Below, in pieces: positions 30,701 to 36,916 of a stretch of 64,000 nt of DNA (the stretch's first letter is position 1; the number at the start of each line of letters is the position of its first letter). The notes below the pieces were generated by a model that saw only the letters and a list, made by a program, of their open reading frames with translations, made no database searches and was not told where the DNA came from. Both the position numbers and the translations under genes were made by a program. The stretch comes from Diplonema japonicum (Eukaryota > Euglenozoa > Diplonemea > Diplonemida > Diplonemidae), in the NCBI GenBank assembly GCA_964019335.1, contig OZ025686.1:372001-436000 (forward strand), given 5' to 3'.

Positions 30701-31572
30701 GCAGTTGCCATGCAGAGAGTGGCACCGCCTGTCCACCATATCTGACCAGACTTCTCGTCTATGAAAACGGGCGAGTGAAGGACTTGCTTAGGGATGGGCG
30801 CGGTGCCGCCCAGCACTGACCAGATACCCGAATTAATGTTAAGAATACCAACTGACCAGTTGAGGCAACCTGCGGTGGTGATGCCACCCGCGACTATGAA
30901 GTCTTGGTTGTAGAAGGCGGTGGTGTGGCCGGAGCGAGGGATGCCGGAGGGTGGCAGAGGAGACCAGCGTTGAGTAGCAAGGTCGAACGACCAGGTCTCG
31001 TCAGTGAGGACAGGTGGAGCTAGTTGAGACGCTCCGCCATGGAGAACGAGACGGGAGTTCCTCTTGTCCAACAACAGCGAGTGGTGTACTAAGGGAGGGG
31101 GCACGCTGCTGGTGTCTTCCTCATGCTGATGAACTAGCACCCAGCGCCGTTTCCCAGTGCTTGTCAGAACTGTCGTGAACATTTCATTGACGAGCTGCCC
31201 GCCATTCCCAATCCCCCCATGCACCACTAGCTTGTTCTTCAGCACGACTGCAGCGGACAGCAACCCTAAAGGTCCGTAGCCCTTTATCTCCATTCGCACC
31301 CACTGCTTCGTTGCGTCAGTAGCGTTGATATACAGCAGTTCGCCTCGGTATAAACAAAAAACACACCCCGACCACAGAACACAAGCACAGCTTTCAGGCA
31401 TCGGTGCAGGCATGTCCTCGTCTTTCTCCAAGCTTAAGACCTCTTGCTTCTTTGTGGCACTCCTCCGCAAAGCTTCGTGAGTGTTTCTCAATGCCATGGG
31501 GGCCTCCAGATACGACTGGATCCGCTCTGAAAAGGGCCGTGGCATGGGTGCCAACGGTGGGTGCGGGTTCAT
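24787..31572 (-). CDS. Giant kelch / coiled-coil / cadherin-like repeat protein
   Basis: 2261 residues. The start MNPHPPLAPMPRPFSERIQ lies 21 bases after a CAACAG acceptor. Residues ~60-340 are kelch-type beta-propeller repeats (VVHGGIGNGGQLVNEMF, LVLHGGASQLAPPVLTDE, HTTAFYNQDFIVAGGI). About 430-540 resembles a tropomodulin/LRR-like segment (DLREMVLTSNDFYYVYTLL). About 540-860 is coiled coil rich in Lys/Glu. The rest holds at least four divergent repeats ending in blocks such as LRGLSYCNESQNPSVLKK, LKGLCFVNNSSDPEVNER and LLHCMSYQTDAKK. These resemble cadherin-like/CSPG-type repeats (LRSxxYxNTSxNP). An acidic run (Glu, ~1440-1475) splits the repeat region. There is no signal peptide or membrane helix, so it is probably intracellular and perhaps flagellar; this is inference. 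Confidence 0.85.
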   Translation of the reverse strand: MNPHPPLAPMPRPFSERIQSYLEAPMALRNTHEALRRSATKKQEVLSLEKDEDMPAPMPESCACVLWSGCVFCLYRGELLYINATDATKQWVRMEIKGYGPLGLLSAAVVLKNKLVVHGGIGNGGQLVNEMFTTVLTSTGKRRWVLVHQHEEDTSSVPPPLVHHSLLLDKRNSRLVLHGGASQLAPPVLTDETWSFDLATQRWSPLPPSGIPRSGHTTAFYNQDFIVAGGITTAGCLNWSVGILNINSGIWSVLGGTAPIPKQVLHSPVFIDEKSGQIWWTGGATLCMATAGDWEVVETDPMPKIDACSVWCSKKGTVCCVKGSSLFTFREGKWMQADIDGSTNLIMKRTQTPRTPIPPKTGHKAEQKEVHTGSAPRTAPKQKIRPIPAEVPKKVKVKSLATTKKVLAACTNTITDVISPALLAKVKQLTNTSLMLDLREMVLTSNDFYYVYTLLRHHPSIKKVDCTGIAPVNNISAKAILTAVQENPNIASWRLDAVVFEYDKYKAEIRKAIELNLQKETEQLAENRQRKTAARNTKKLERERNKRELEWEKVKEVTLLDIGGKVGAVLIQQQEGRQQTRMEWEIMYTLAVSTEKAQREKLIELKKLAMDLESERTLFAKREVSFRFKTETNEHRCFYDLRHLEAIERRKLEELLTDRERSRKLERDAFFHEERDIRTTIKAAHEEDSKEFRVSVANLLQQHKDMKLMLKRKEEEKQRLFAEAEAKRKSEQEKQQKKEAELELKRRAAIINVGDAERHTRESVLCEEREQRLLLTGSTYTTLLKEAKLHEAEGDAKRELIACEAMPPMCSISQPSKSEVLLSTTTPTVVNRPFIGDTLIAEVTCPKHLKEGKPYPHNTEDYEALCRRRTAIAKGEICIYTTRTDQTEEGNAPLLSLANMQIHARKTGLIVDGNEVYMWRGEEKVLIATFESYKPDSYDAGAGLQVQVHGLDLDALREILNLLELVLPFGCVKKGQSVFVHVDFDIVFVGMDLSSTSTSVVTLKTQPPDISLPEEITHNYREGRGELKLFKNVVVSNNISPTPDVFVHMLGHGVEDKLLMKHSVGMEDLEILSPGLTTNFDEREPGEDYTCFSFHAKTTDDIVSVLKGLCFVNNSSDPEVNERLVVLSLHSKKTSSPVKLGVIVVQITSVDDPSVMEFNCRTPIWRQMCSDDVPAHFASYVPPQPPLAFAEQGSITDIDTDTFKGGYLSFSIVFGGTKGDYLMLCPIHSSLTVEGDQVLYNRLPLGTVTTTNGLQIDFVEDGTASIEKASLLFRSVCFQTDYKSHKDSRKLTVQAEFVINGIPVRSTCTIKVTSPLLSLPPAATMHSVREDCGVVRLGNYDVLDDDEGWDGGDICLEFIEGATPTDALLMQEKGDLTIVPMRKKRSRARSMVRACKETNGEENEEDEEEEEEEEEEEEEEELEEEAVEEEDIKEQPTEPSPKEESDRQETTTEVEPSPSTTESPRSTLNQSTRSNTVLKDLVRRKLKDEVKRKIVTKKNIAYLMKMGVNKKATEGQQDGQQHTHEILINKVSKATMAQSRNNLVIKFKVGKNVKKGKGERAEQALVKRKDVIQVLRGLSYCNESQNPSVLKKMIKVTAWDGMSQHSVSVLELCILPVENATEILRVDTETRRYRQGSEADSFGFLLFDDCTLHDPDTLTFNGGILAVNLVAGSTGRRTDHIVIQDKEEQMMNYQYHKRLLEVEQASADKKERKLLTLTCRLKDSRRLEAIQNTSKRIFVRKENEKLYVTDVGCEEMYFGKVISEGGTTVEVKFAPLPKGANRPETQEELDACPGGITIEMVETLLHCMSYQTDAKKIKTSVLTFQLRINANDGSSDGKVKIPVEVCGPLLWAPDYACSATFCMNGGPVPINVKVQTQLESSRPLTDGCLVFSLSAGATPNDNLLLRTEGTMYVVKDSDLFCGKDYIGEIKETPHKIIVAFSWASKATNANLTPLMRLVCFDSGGKVEKHSRRAEFHLTTSSFDMGSYLGTKISIRAADKTVTISQNGSPSLLCYSMAGPVRPFKDVDIVEDNDDMYERSSYLQFEFLGMFTEHDVLGLEMQCTANGKVVLEGEEVGLLEKLKSKAGFKVQLNCGHADVEALLSLVEYRCMQADKPKKRSIQLTIKVGKNSVRSKKVIDVKPCLWTCSTFHEGCDLARGTSMQLFSEDLAASKGETPTVTVSVSSGNPNFALSFEDYDTPTNTVTPSLISVSLPAGDADDVASILQKVFIEASGESPESEVRVSVSSESVIFLDTQVPVKCQ

Positions 31573-31625
31573 CTTTGACCCACTTGTCCAGCCCTGTTGG
31601 TTGTATGAGAGGGAAGAGGGGGAAA
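31573..31625 (-). promoter_or_regulatory. Probable spliced-leader acceptor of the giant kelch gene
   Basis: Minus strand: TTTTCCCCCTCTTCCCTCTC, then ACCAACAG (CAG at 31596-31594), then a 21-nt leader to the ATG at 31572. The preceding gene's stop is only ~50 bases further upstream, so the acceptor fills almost the whole intergenic space, as in polycistronic arrays. Confidence 0.55.
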
Positions 31626-31646
31626 ATAGTATATAAAAAAAAAATA

Positions 31647-32921
31647 CTAAACCGGCCGCTTGTTTCCCACTAAATGCCACACGCCCCCTATGACGCCTAT
31701 CAGTACCCACATGTAGCAAGGGTGTTCGTAAAGGCCCAACGGTCTGACCACACCTAAAAAGATGCCGAGAGCGCCTATCAAAGGCGGTGTTGTCCTCATG
31801 CAGTAGGCAGTTTTAACATGCAAACCGAAGATGGCAAACATGGAGTAGATGTAAAGAGGGGGCTGCAGGACGAAGAGAGACGGATGCGCCACGGCGAGAA
31901 TCACAACGAGGAAGGGAAGAGGCCGCGAGACAGGTCCCTTGAAAACCAACAACAGCAGATACACAAAAGGCTCCACAACAGACGACACAAAGAGAAGCAC
32001 CGGCATGCACGGCAGGGAAAAATGCTGCGCGAGATGTACAAAATTCGTCTGTCGTATCTTAATGGCTCTTTGTAGAAGCTCTATGATGCTGAATTCGCCC
32101 GATACCCAAGAACAGCCTTCAGAGGAACGGTGGTAGCATTCACGGCCCCAATGGGATCTCGCTCCACACCCACGGAAGTGATGATGACATACAACATAAT
32201 GATACTTGGTGAGGCCTTCACCATTGCACGATCCTTGCACCACAAAGGGTATCTCCTTGATTCGGTACGCTGGCCCTTCCGCATTGTCGGCCCTCATTGC
32301 GTATGTGAAGTATAATTCGTACTCCGATTGCCTGTAAGGAGACTCCACGAATACCTTCCAGAAAGGCTTCCCGTGAATTTTACTAACTGTGTCCATCAAA
32401 TTACGCAGAACGGCAGTGCTTAGAAGCATGTGGTGAGAGATGCCTGTTGTTCGAGTCTCAATGTTCTCAGTTTGAAAGCCTGAGAGGACGTACGAGACGA
32501 ATTTCTTGTATGTGAAAACGTCCATCCCGCGTGCGGTGTTGAAGTAGGCAGTGTCTGTTGATCTGTTGTACAAAACTACAGGTCGCAGCCATCGAACGTC
32601 AGCGTCCATAACAAGGTACAGACCTTCTGCTTGGTTCAGGTGGGAGTAGTACAACGGTCCGTAGAGTTTTATGAGTTGTTGCACCACCCATCCGTTTGCT
32701 CCATTGAGGTGCTTCATGCTTATGTTAGCCCATTCAAGAATTCGGTTTTCTTCGCCTATTCCTATCTCGTGGATTGTCCCCGCTCCCATCACATTTTTCC
32801 GCACAAATTCTCTATTTTCTGCTGCCATCGAGACGTCGATAGCTCCCACCGGTATGATAACATCGTGGACAGCAAGACCACCGCAGCAAAGCATGCCACT
32901 TAACAAGATGAATTGCATCAT
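31647..32921 (-). CDS. DUF6492-type glycosyltransferase with C-terminal membrane region
   Basis: 424 residues from MMQFILLSGMLCCGG, a likely signal peptide; the in-frame upstream Lys-rich stretch is discarded. NGWVVQQLIKLYGPLYY followed by GLYLVMDADVRWLRPVVLYN is the nucleotide-sugar-binding core of DUF6492-like transferases, with DAD as the DxD metal site. His-rich segments (YHYVVCHHHFRG) follow. From ~300 there are five or so hydrophobic helices (LPCMPVLLFVSSVVEPFVYL, CYMWVLIGVIGGVWHLVG) and no soluble tail. The family usually has no such C-terminal membrane domain. Predicted secretory-pathway glycosyltransferase; donor and acceptor unknown. Only ~75 bases separate it from the next gene downstream. 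Confidence 0.75.
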   Translation of the reverse strand: MMQFILLSGMLCCGGLAVHDVIIPVGAIDVSMAAENREFVRKNVMGAGTIHEIGIGEENRILEWANISMKHLNGANGWVVQQLIKLYGPLYYSHLNQAEGLYLVMDADVRWLRPVVLYNRSTDTAYFNTARGMDVFTYKKFVSYVLSGFQTENIETRTTGISHHMLLSTAVLRNLMDTVSKIHGKPFWKVFVESPYRQSEYELYFTYAMRADNAEGPAYRIKEIPFVVQGSCNGEGLTKYHYVVCHHHFRGCGARSHWGRECYHRSSEGCSWVSGEFSIIELLQRAIKIRQTNFVHLAQHFSLPCMPVLLFVSSVVEPFVYLLLLVFKGPVSRPLPFLVVILAVAHPSLFVLQPPLYIYSMFAIFGLHVKTAYCMRTTPPLIGALGIFLGVVRPLGLYEHPCYMWVLIGVIGGVWHLVGNKRPV

Positions 32922-33017
32922 TTTGGGATACACATTTATATTCTCGTGTTTATGCGTGTAATCCTGTTTGTCATTTTTTTTTTTTCTTTTTCTTTTTTTT
33001 TCCACTTTCAATGAACG

Positions 33018-33059
33018 AGAGTTGGCTTGTTCGATGTGTGTTGTCAATCATCATCTTGG
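33018..33059 (-). ncRNA. Family B box C/D RNA, truncated copy (B1)
   Basis: Contains the C box and the first antisense element of family B but stops before the D box. It is the last member of cluster 1 in the transcription direction and probably a pseudogene. Confidence 0.6.
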
Positions 33060-33105
33060 AATTTAAAAAATTTTTTTTAAAAAATCAGCGTCCCAAATTC
33101 AAAAG

Positions 33106-33199
33106 AAATCAGCTTCGGGAAAATGTGTTACTAATCAAAACCCAGTGGGCTCATCTAGGCAAACTAGATCAATTTTTAAACAAGGTTTGTCATCACTTT
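33106..33199 (-). ncRNA. Family A box C/D snoRNA, copy A1
   Basis: ~94 nt. On the minus strand the C box GTGATGA is at 33196-33190 and the D box CTGA at 33112-33109, with short A/T-rich ends that can pair. The 11 bases directly upstream of the D box (33113-33123) are antisense to CTTCGGGAAAA. From memory this resembles a conserved eukaryotic LSU rRNA stretch (ACTTCGGGAAAAGGATTGG). The D+5 rule would place a 2'-O-methyl on the first G of that GGG. A weaker D'-like TTGA and C'-like TAGATGA lie inside. Eight copies exist in the window. Confidence 0.8.
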
Positions 33200-33243
33200 T
33201 ATTTTCTTCTTTTTTGATGTTTTACCTGGCTAAGAGAATCAAT

Positions 33244-33338
33244 AATCAGAAGGCTCTTCCTAATAACAAGTTTTTTCTGTCACGGGTCGGTCAGAGTTGG
33301 ATTGTTCGATGTGTGTTGTCAATCATCATCTTGGAATT
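33244..33338 (-). ncRNA. Family B box C/D snoRNA, copy B2 (reference copy)
   Basis: ~95 nt. C box ATGATGA at 33329-33323, D' box CTGA at 33294-33291, C'-like GTGACAG at 33283-33277, D box CTGA at 33249-33246. There are two antisense elements. Bases 33296-33307, one base from D', are antisense to GTTGGATTGTTC. Bases 33252-33262, two bases from D, are antisense to GGCTCTTCCTA. From memory both strings occur about 40 bases apart in the conserved domain V region of eukaryotic LSU rRNA. The D+5 rule predicts 2'-O-methylation of the second G of TTGG and the C of GGC. Two correctly placed guides to one rRNA region are strong evidence for a real snoRNA. Confidence 0.9.
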
Positions 33339-33374
33339 TTTTTTTTTAATGGGAACAACAAAAAAAAAAAGAAG

Positions 33375-33468
33375 AAATCAGCTTCGGGAAAATGTGCTAC
33401 TAATCAAAACCCAGTGGGCTCATCTAGGCAAACTAGATCAATTTTTAAACAAGGTTTGTCATCACTTT
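33375..33468 (-). ncRNA. Family A box C/D snoRNA, copy A2
   Basis: C box 33465-33459 and D box 33381-33378. It differs from A1 at one position (GTGCTAC for GTGTTAC on the plus strand), outside the 11-nt guide. Confidence 0.78.
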
Positions 33469-33551
33469 CCTATGCAGCCATTGATGACGACCAACATCTA
33501 CTACTTCCTTCCAGGTGCAACTTCTTATTTTCGGCACTACAACAGCCAACC

Positions 33552-33614
33552 ACATCTAGTCGAGCCGCCGTGGCACCATGCCATGAAGGGGCATGCAACC
33601 CGGTGTGGCCGACA
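33552..33614 (-). ncRNA. Family C AGA-box H/ACA-like RNA, copy C1
   Basis: 63 nt, the size of euglenozoan single-hairpin pseudouridine guides. The minus strand starts TGTCGGCC, which pairs with GGCTCGAC near the 3' end (one bulged A). The apical stem is CATGCC/GGCATG. The intervening internal loop would be the guide pocket. The 3' end is T-AGA-TGT, an AGA box with three following bases. Six copies exist in the window. rRNA target not assigned. Confidence 0.72.
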
Positions 33615-33699
33615 GTGAAAAAAAAACAGGAGGGTGGGGAGGGTATGGGGTCCATCCTCTGGCCTTTTTTATGTTTCAGTCAATATTTAATCCAACTGT

Positions 33700-33812
33700 A
33701 TCTGTTGTATTCTCAGCGGAAGTGAAGGGGATGAGGAGGGGTGACCCTCCCTATCCACTCCCCCCTCAGACATTAAACCACAGATAATCAGTCATCACGC
33801 TCAGCAACAGGG
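33700..33812 (-). ncRNA. Family E putative box C/D RNA, copy E1
   Basis: Minus strand: CTGTTG at the 5' end can pair with CAACAG at the 3' end. C box GTGATGA 33798-33792, D'-like CTGA 33769-33766, D box CTGA 33716-33713. Box-to-stem spacing is longer than normal and no rRNA match was recognised. Conserved as E2 at 59346-59457. Confidence 0.5.
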
Positions 33813-33888
33813 AGACAGGCGAAAGGTCTACTAAGCCATGGAAGCTAGCCTACATTGGGAAATGGGGGAACCACCAGAAGCTCTTCTC

Positions 33889-33957
33889 ACCTCTCGGAAC
33901 ATTTGAACAGGAGTCACAGCACCATGGAAAGCTGAGTCCATGCCTGATGAACCTTTT
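33889..33957 (-). ncRNA. Family D AGA-box H/ACA-like RNA, copy D1
   Basis: About 69 nt. The minus strand has apical stem CATGGA/TCCATG with CAGG/CCTG below, ending CCG-AGA-GGT. Its 3' boundary matches that of the shorter copy at 34070. A further ~50 bases beyond the AGA box (33838-33888) are also conserved in three of the four copies and may be another RNA. Confidence 0.5.
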
Positions 33958-33976
33958 TGTTTTGGCACTCAAAACC

Positions 33977-34039
33977 ACATCTAGTCGAGCCGCCGTGGCA
34001 CCATGCCATGAATGGGCATGCAACCCGGTGTGGCCGACA
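33977..34039 (-). ncRNA. Family C AGA-box H/ACA-like RNA, copy C2
   Basis: Same 63-nt structure as C1. The only change is in the apical loop (plus strand ATGAATGGGC for ATGAAGGGGC). Confidence 0.7.
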
Positions 34040-34069
34040 GGGGTAAAGAAAAAGATCGTTTTCCCTCTC

Positions 34070-34138
34070 ACCTCTCGGGACATTTGAACAGGAGTCACAG
34101 CACCATGGAAAGCTGAGTCCATGCCTGATGAACCTTTT
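34070..34138 (-). ncRNA. Family D AGA-box H/ACA-like RNA, copy D2
   Basis: Begins and ends as D1 but without the extra conserved ~50 bases downstream, which helps to define the RNA unit. Confidence 0.5.
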
Positions 34139-34167
34139 TGTTCGGCACCTAAAAAAAAGTCAAAACC

Positions 34168-34230
34168 GTATCTAGTCGAGCCGCCGTGGCACCATGCCAT
34201 GAAGGGGCATGCAACCCGGTGTGGCCGACA
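34168..34230 (-). ncRNA. Family C AGA-box H/ACA-like RNA, copy C3
   Basis: As C1, with AGATAC instead of AGATGT at the 3' end; the AGA box itself is kept. Confidence 0.68.
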
Positions 34231-34289
34231 ACGGGTAAAGAAGTGAGAGCGTCCTCAATTCTCTCATTTGTAATTTGGTTCGTTCTGAA

Positions 34290-34384
34290 TATCAGAAGGC
34301 TCTTCCTAATAACAAGTTTTTTTCTGTCACGGGTCGGTCAGAGTTGGATTGTTCGATGTATGTTGTCAATCATCATCTTGGAAT
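34290..34384 (-). ncRNA. Family B box C/D snoRNA, copy B3
   Basis: C box 34376-34370 and D box 34295-34292; both antisense elements unchanged. Confidence 0.85.
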
Positions 34385-34399
34385 TCGTAGTGGGGGCAA

Positions 34400-34494
34400 A
34401 AGTCAGCTTCGGGAAAATGTGTTACTAATCAAAACCCAGTGGGCTCATCTAGGCAAACTAAATCAATTTTTAAACAAGGTTTGTCATCATTCAA
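34400..34494 (-). ncRNA. Family A box C/D snoRNA, copy A3
   Basis: C box ATGATGA 34490-34484 and D box 34406-34403; guide unchanged, one change (ACTAAATC) in the middle. Confidence 0.76.
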
Positions 34495-34624
34495 TTTCAT
34501 AGAATTAAAATCAATCTCTATACCCTAATAGCTCAACACAAAAACCTTTAACAAAAAAGAAGAAAAAAAAAATGGGGCTTTGATTGTAACACTTGGTGGC
34601 GTTAAGCGTGCAACGAAGCACGAA

Positions 34625-34676
34625 CTATCTACTTGATTACAGGGGGCGCTCCTCGGCCGAGCAGTAGCTTCTTCTG
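34625..34676 (-). ncRNA. Family F small RNA, copy 2
   Basis: Homologue of 13375-13426, ~88% identical over 52 nt. AGATAG at the 3' end keeps the AGA box. The basal stem is weaker than in copy 1. Confidence 0.4.
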
Positions 34677-34710
34677 AAAAAAAAGCGGGAGAAGGGGAGA
34701 GAAAAAAAAC

Positions 34711-34800
34711 CTCAGAAGGCTCTTCCTAATAACAAGTTTTTTTCTGTCACGGGTCGGTCAGAGTTGGATTGTTCGATGTGTGTTGTCAATCATCATTGTG
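34711..34800 (-). ncRNA. Family B box C/D snoRNA, copy B4
   Basis: C box 34796-34790 and D box 34715-34712; both guides intact. First member of cluster 1 in the transcription direction. Confidence 0.83.
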
Positions 34801-34897
34801 ATTCTTTTTTTTTTTTTTTTTTTCCAATTGCTAGCAAATAAAAAATAAAAGAAAACACTTTTTTTATGGAAAAATTTTGTCGCCCCCCTCACAACTC

Positions 34898-36550
34898 TCA
34901 GCTGTCCTTGTGAGGGTCTGATTGAGGGTCTTCATACGAAGCGGCATCGGCATCGGAGTAGGTGACATTGTGACCAAGTTCCTGCATTTGTTGCCGAACG
35001 CCTTCCATGTGTGCGAACCTGTTCTCCCACTTGTCCATCTCGTCTCGCTTTCTCTCTGGGGCAGGTTTCCAGCCAACGTGAGTCTCCTCTCTGTGGATCA
35101 GACCCTGGCCTATTTCGAGTTGTTCCCTCAGCGCTGCTTCGATTTCAAGTGCATCTTGGATGTACTCGGCGGGCTTCATCTTGAAGGAGTCCTTCAACTT
35201 GGAGAGGGCTGTCGTCTTGCCCTGTGTTCTCTGTTTTCTCAGCATGGATCCCTTTTCGTATCGCAGTCTGATCTCCTTGTGAAGCTGTTGCTGTGTTCCT
35301 CGCTGTGTGGTTCGCATGTATCGTTCATGCAGGGTTTCCACTCCGCTGGGTCTTACTTCGTGCGTTTTCGTGAATCTCGCTGCTCTTCTGAGCTCCCTGT
35401 ACATTTCTTGGTCGCCTTCGAAGTCCGGCATTCTTCCTGGAGCGGGTCTGCTGTTTACTCTCAAGGCTGCGACCTCACCCAGAAGCCACGGTTCCTCCTC
35501 CTCCACCCTCTCATACAGCTTCTGCAGAGCCAGCTGGTACGCGTTGTACTGGAATTCTTTCTTTTCCGCAGCAAGCTCGTCTCTCAGGTGTTTGTCCTTT
35601 GTATGGCATCTTGTTAAATGATGTTTTTTTTTTTTTTTTTCCCCTTTCTTCCGAGCATACTTTTCCAATTCCTTTATGAACCATTCCTCCAACACCTTTA
35701 ATTTCACCAGTGCCATTCCGTTGATCTCACCACCCATGTTTCCTAGGGAAAATTTTTTTTTAAAAAAAAAATTCTTTTTGTGCTTTCATACCTTCGAGTA
35801 AGGAGACCTCCTGTGCAAGGGCAAGGGGCGTGTCTTTTTTGCCATCGCCGTCGCCTTTCGTTTCCTCCTTTGAAACTGTATTTTTTTTTCCCTCCCTCTT
35901 TTAGTTCAATTGGCATACGCATATCAGGAACGGGTATAGTGGCACCAGAGAGCTTACTCACACGAAAACGTTGAACCTCTCCAGTGGCAGGGTCTTCCAG
36001 ATCCATCCATTCCACATCGCAGGGTGAGTCTTCTTTGGGGTCAATGAGACGAACCTCGTTGTACTGAAGCCAGTCTTCTTTGAATTGTGTTATAGTTTGC
36101 CCAGACTGAGGATCTCGACCGTCTTGCCGGAGCATCCGCGCACCCTCTACTTTGATGACCATGGCAGAGTGAAGAATATCGATGATACGCCCACGCTTGC
36201 CCTTGTCTGTGCCTTCGATAACTTCGACGATGTCACCGGCAACAAATTGCCATTTTTCTTTTTCGAGCCTTCCTTGTTTCGGGGTTTCCATCCATCTGTG
36301 CTCCATGATTGAGCTGTACATTCCTGGTGTCAGGGCTCGGGTCCCCCAGTAACGATTCTCTTCTATCGCGTTGGTGGCAATATATTCCTCCTTTTGCTGT
36401 CGGTATGTGATGCTTCGCCACATCGTGTCTTTGGGTGTGAAATTTTAGAGAGCAATAAATAAATAAAAAAAGTTTTTTTATAATACCTGGTGCAGGTTTT
36501 CCGACTCCTGCCGATCGCAGCCTCCTTTGAACCCTTAGTGATCTCGACAT
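34898..36550 (-). CDS. Mitochondrial large-subunit ribosomal protein uL24m, 5 exons
   Basis: Exons 36550-36487, 36428-35919, 35875-35792, 35742-35661 and 35609-34898 give 483 residues. Introns of 58, 43, 49 and 51 nt start GTATTA, GTATGC, GTATGA and GTATGC. The KOW core is QFVAGDIVEVIEGTDKGKRG, then VIKVEGARM and WLQYNEVRLIDP. RFRVSKLSGATIPVPDM matches MRPL24. The frame then continues across splices as LSKEETKGDGDGKKDTPLAL, AQEVSLLEGNMGGEINGM and WFIKELEKCHTKDKHL. The ~280-residue C-terminal extension is helical and charged. Introns 2-4 are hidden inside two overlapping open frames, which would otherwise be annotated as two genes. Starts MSRSLRVQRRLRSAG, a plausible mitochondrial presequence. 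Confidence 0.88.
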
Positions 36551-36916
36551 TTTCCCCTCTCACCAGCCCCCCTCTCTTCCCTTTTGTATAGTTTTGTAAA
36601 ATGTTGATTAACAAAAGTTGTTTGGTAATAGTAAACAGAGAGGGAGAAAAAAGTCTTTTATCAGCGACGTGAAACCTCCCACATGAGAAAAGGGTACTGT
36701 GTATGGGGGAGTGGGATCCAGCAAAAATGCTGTTCCCCTTGTTCCCCCCCTGTTCCCGCTTCATGATTTAGACGTTTCTTTGCTTTGTGGTTCATTGTAT
36801 ATGTATATATATATATTTTTTTTTTTTAAAATTAAAGAAGAAACAAAAGTGCAACGTAAAGAAGAAGAACAAGAGAGAGAAAAGAATCTTGACTGCTTCC
36901 CTCCTTAAAGCCCTCT
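36551..36916. other. Intergenic, no gene seen
   Basis: AT-rich with a TATATA tract (~36801-36815) between the GST stop and uL24m start. Confidence 0.4.

Noticed and set aside
33145-33725. Plus-strand open frames through the small-RNA clusters
   Set aside because: They arise because the repeated RNA genes share lengths and phases; the translations repeat without protein character, and the minus-strand boxes explain the conservation.
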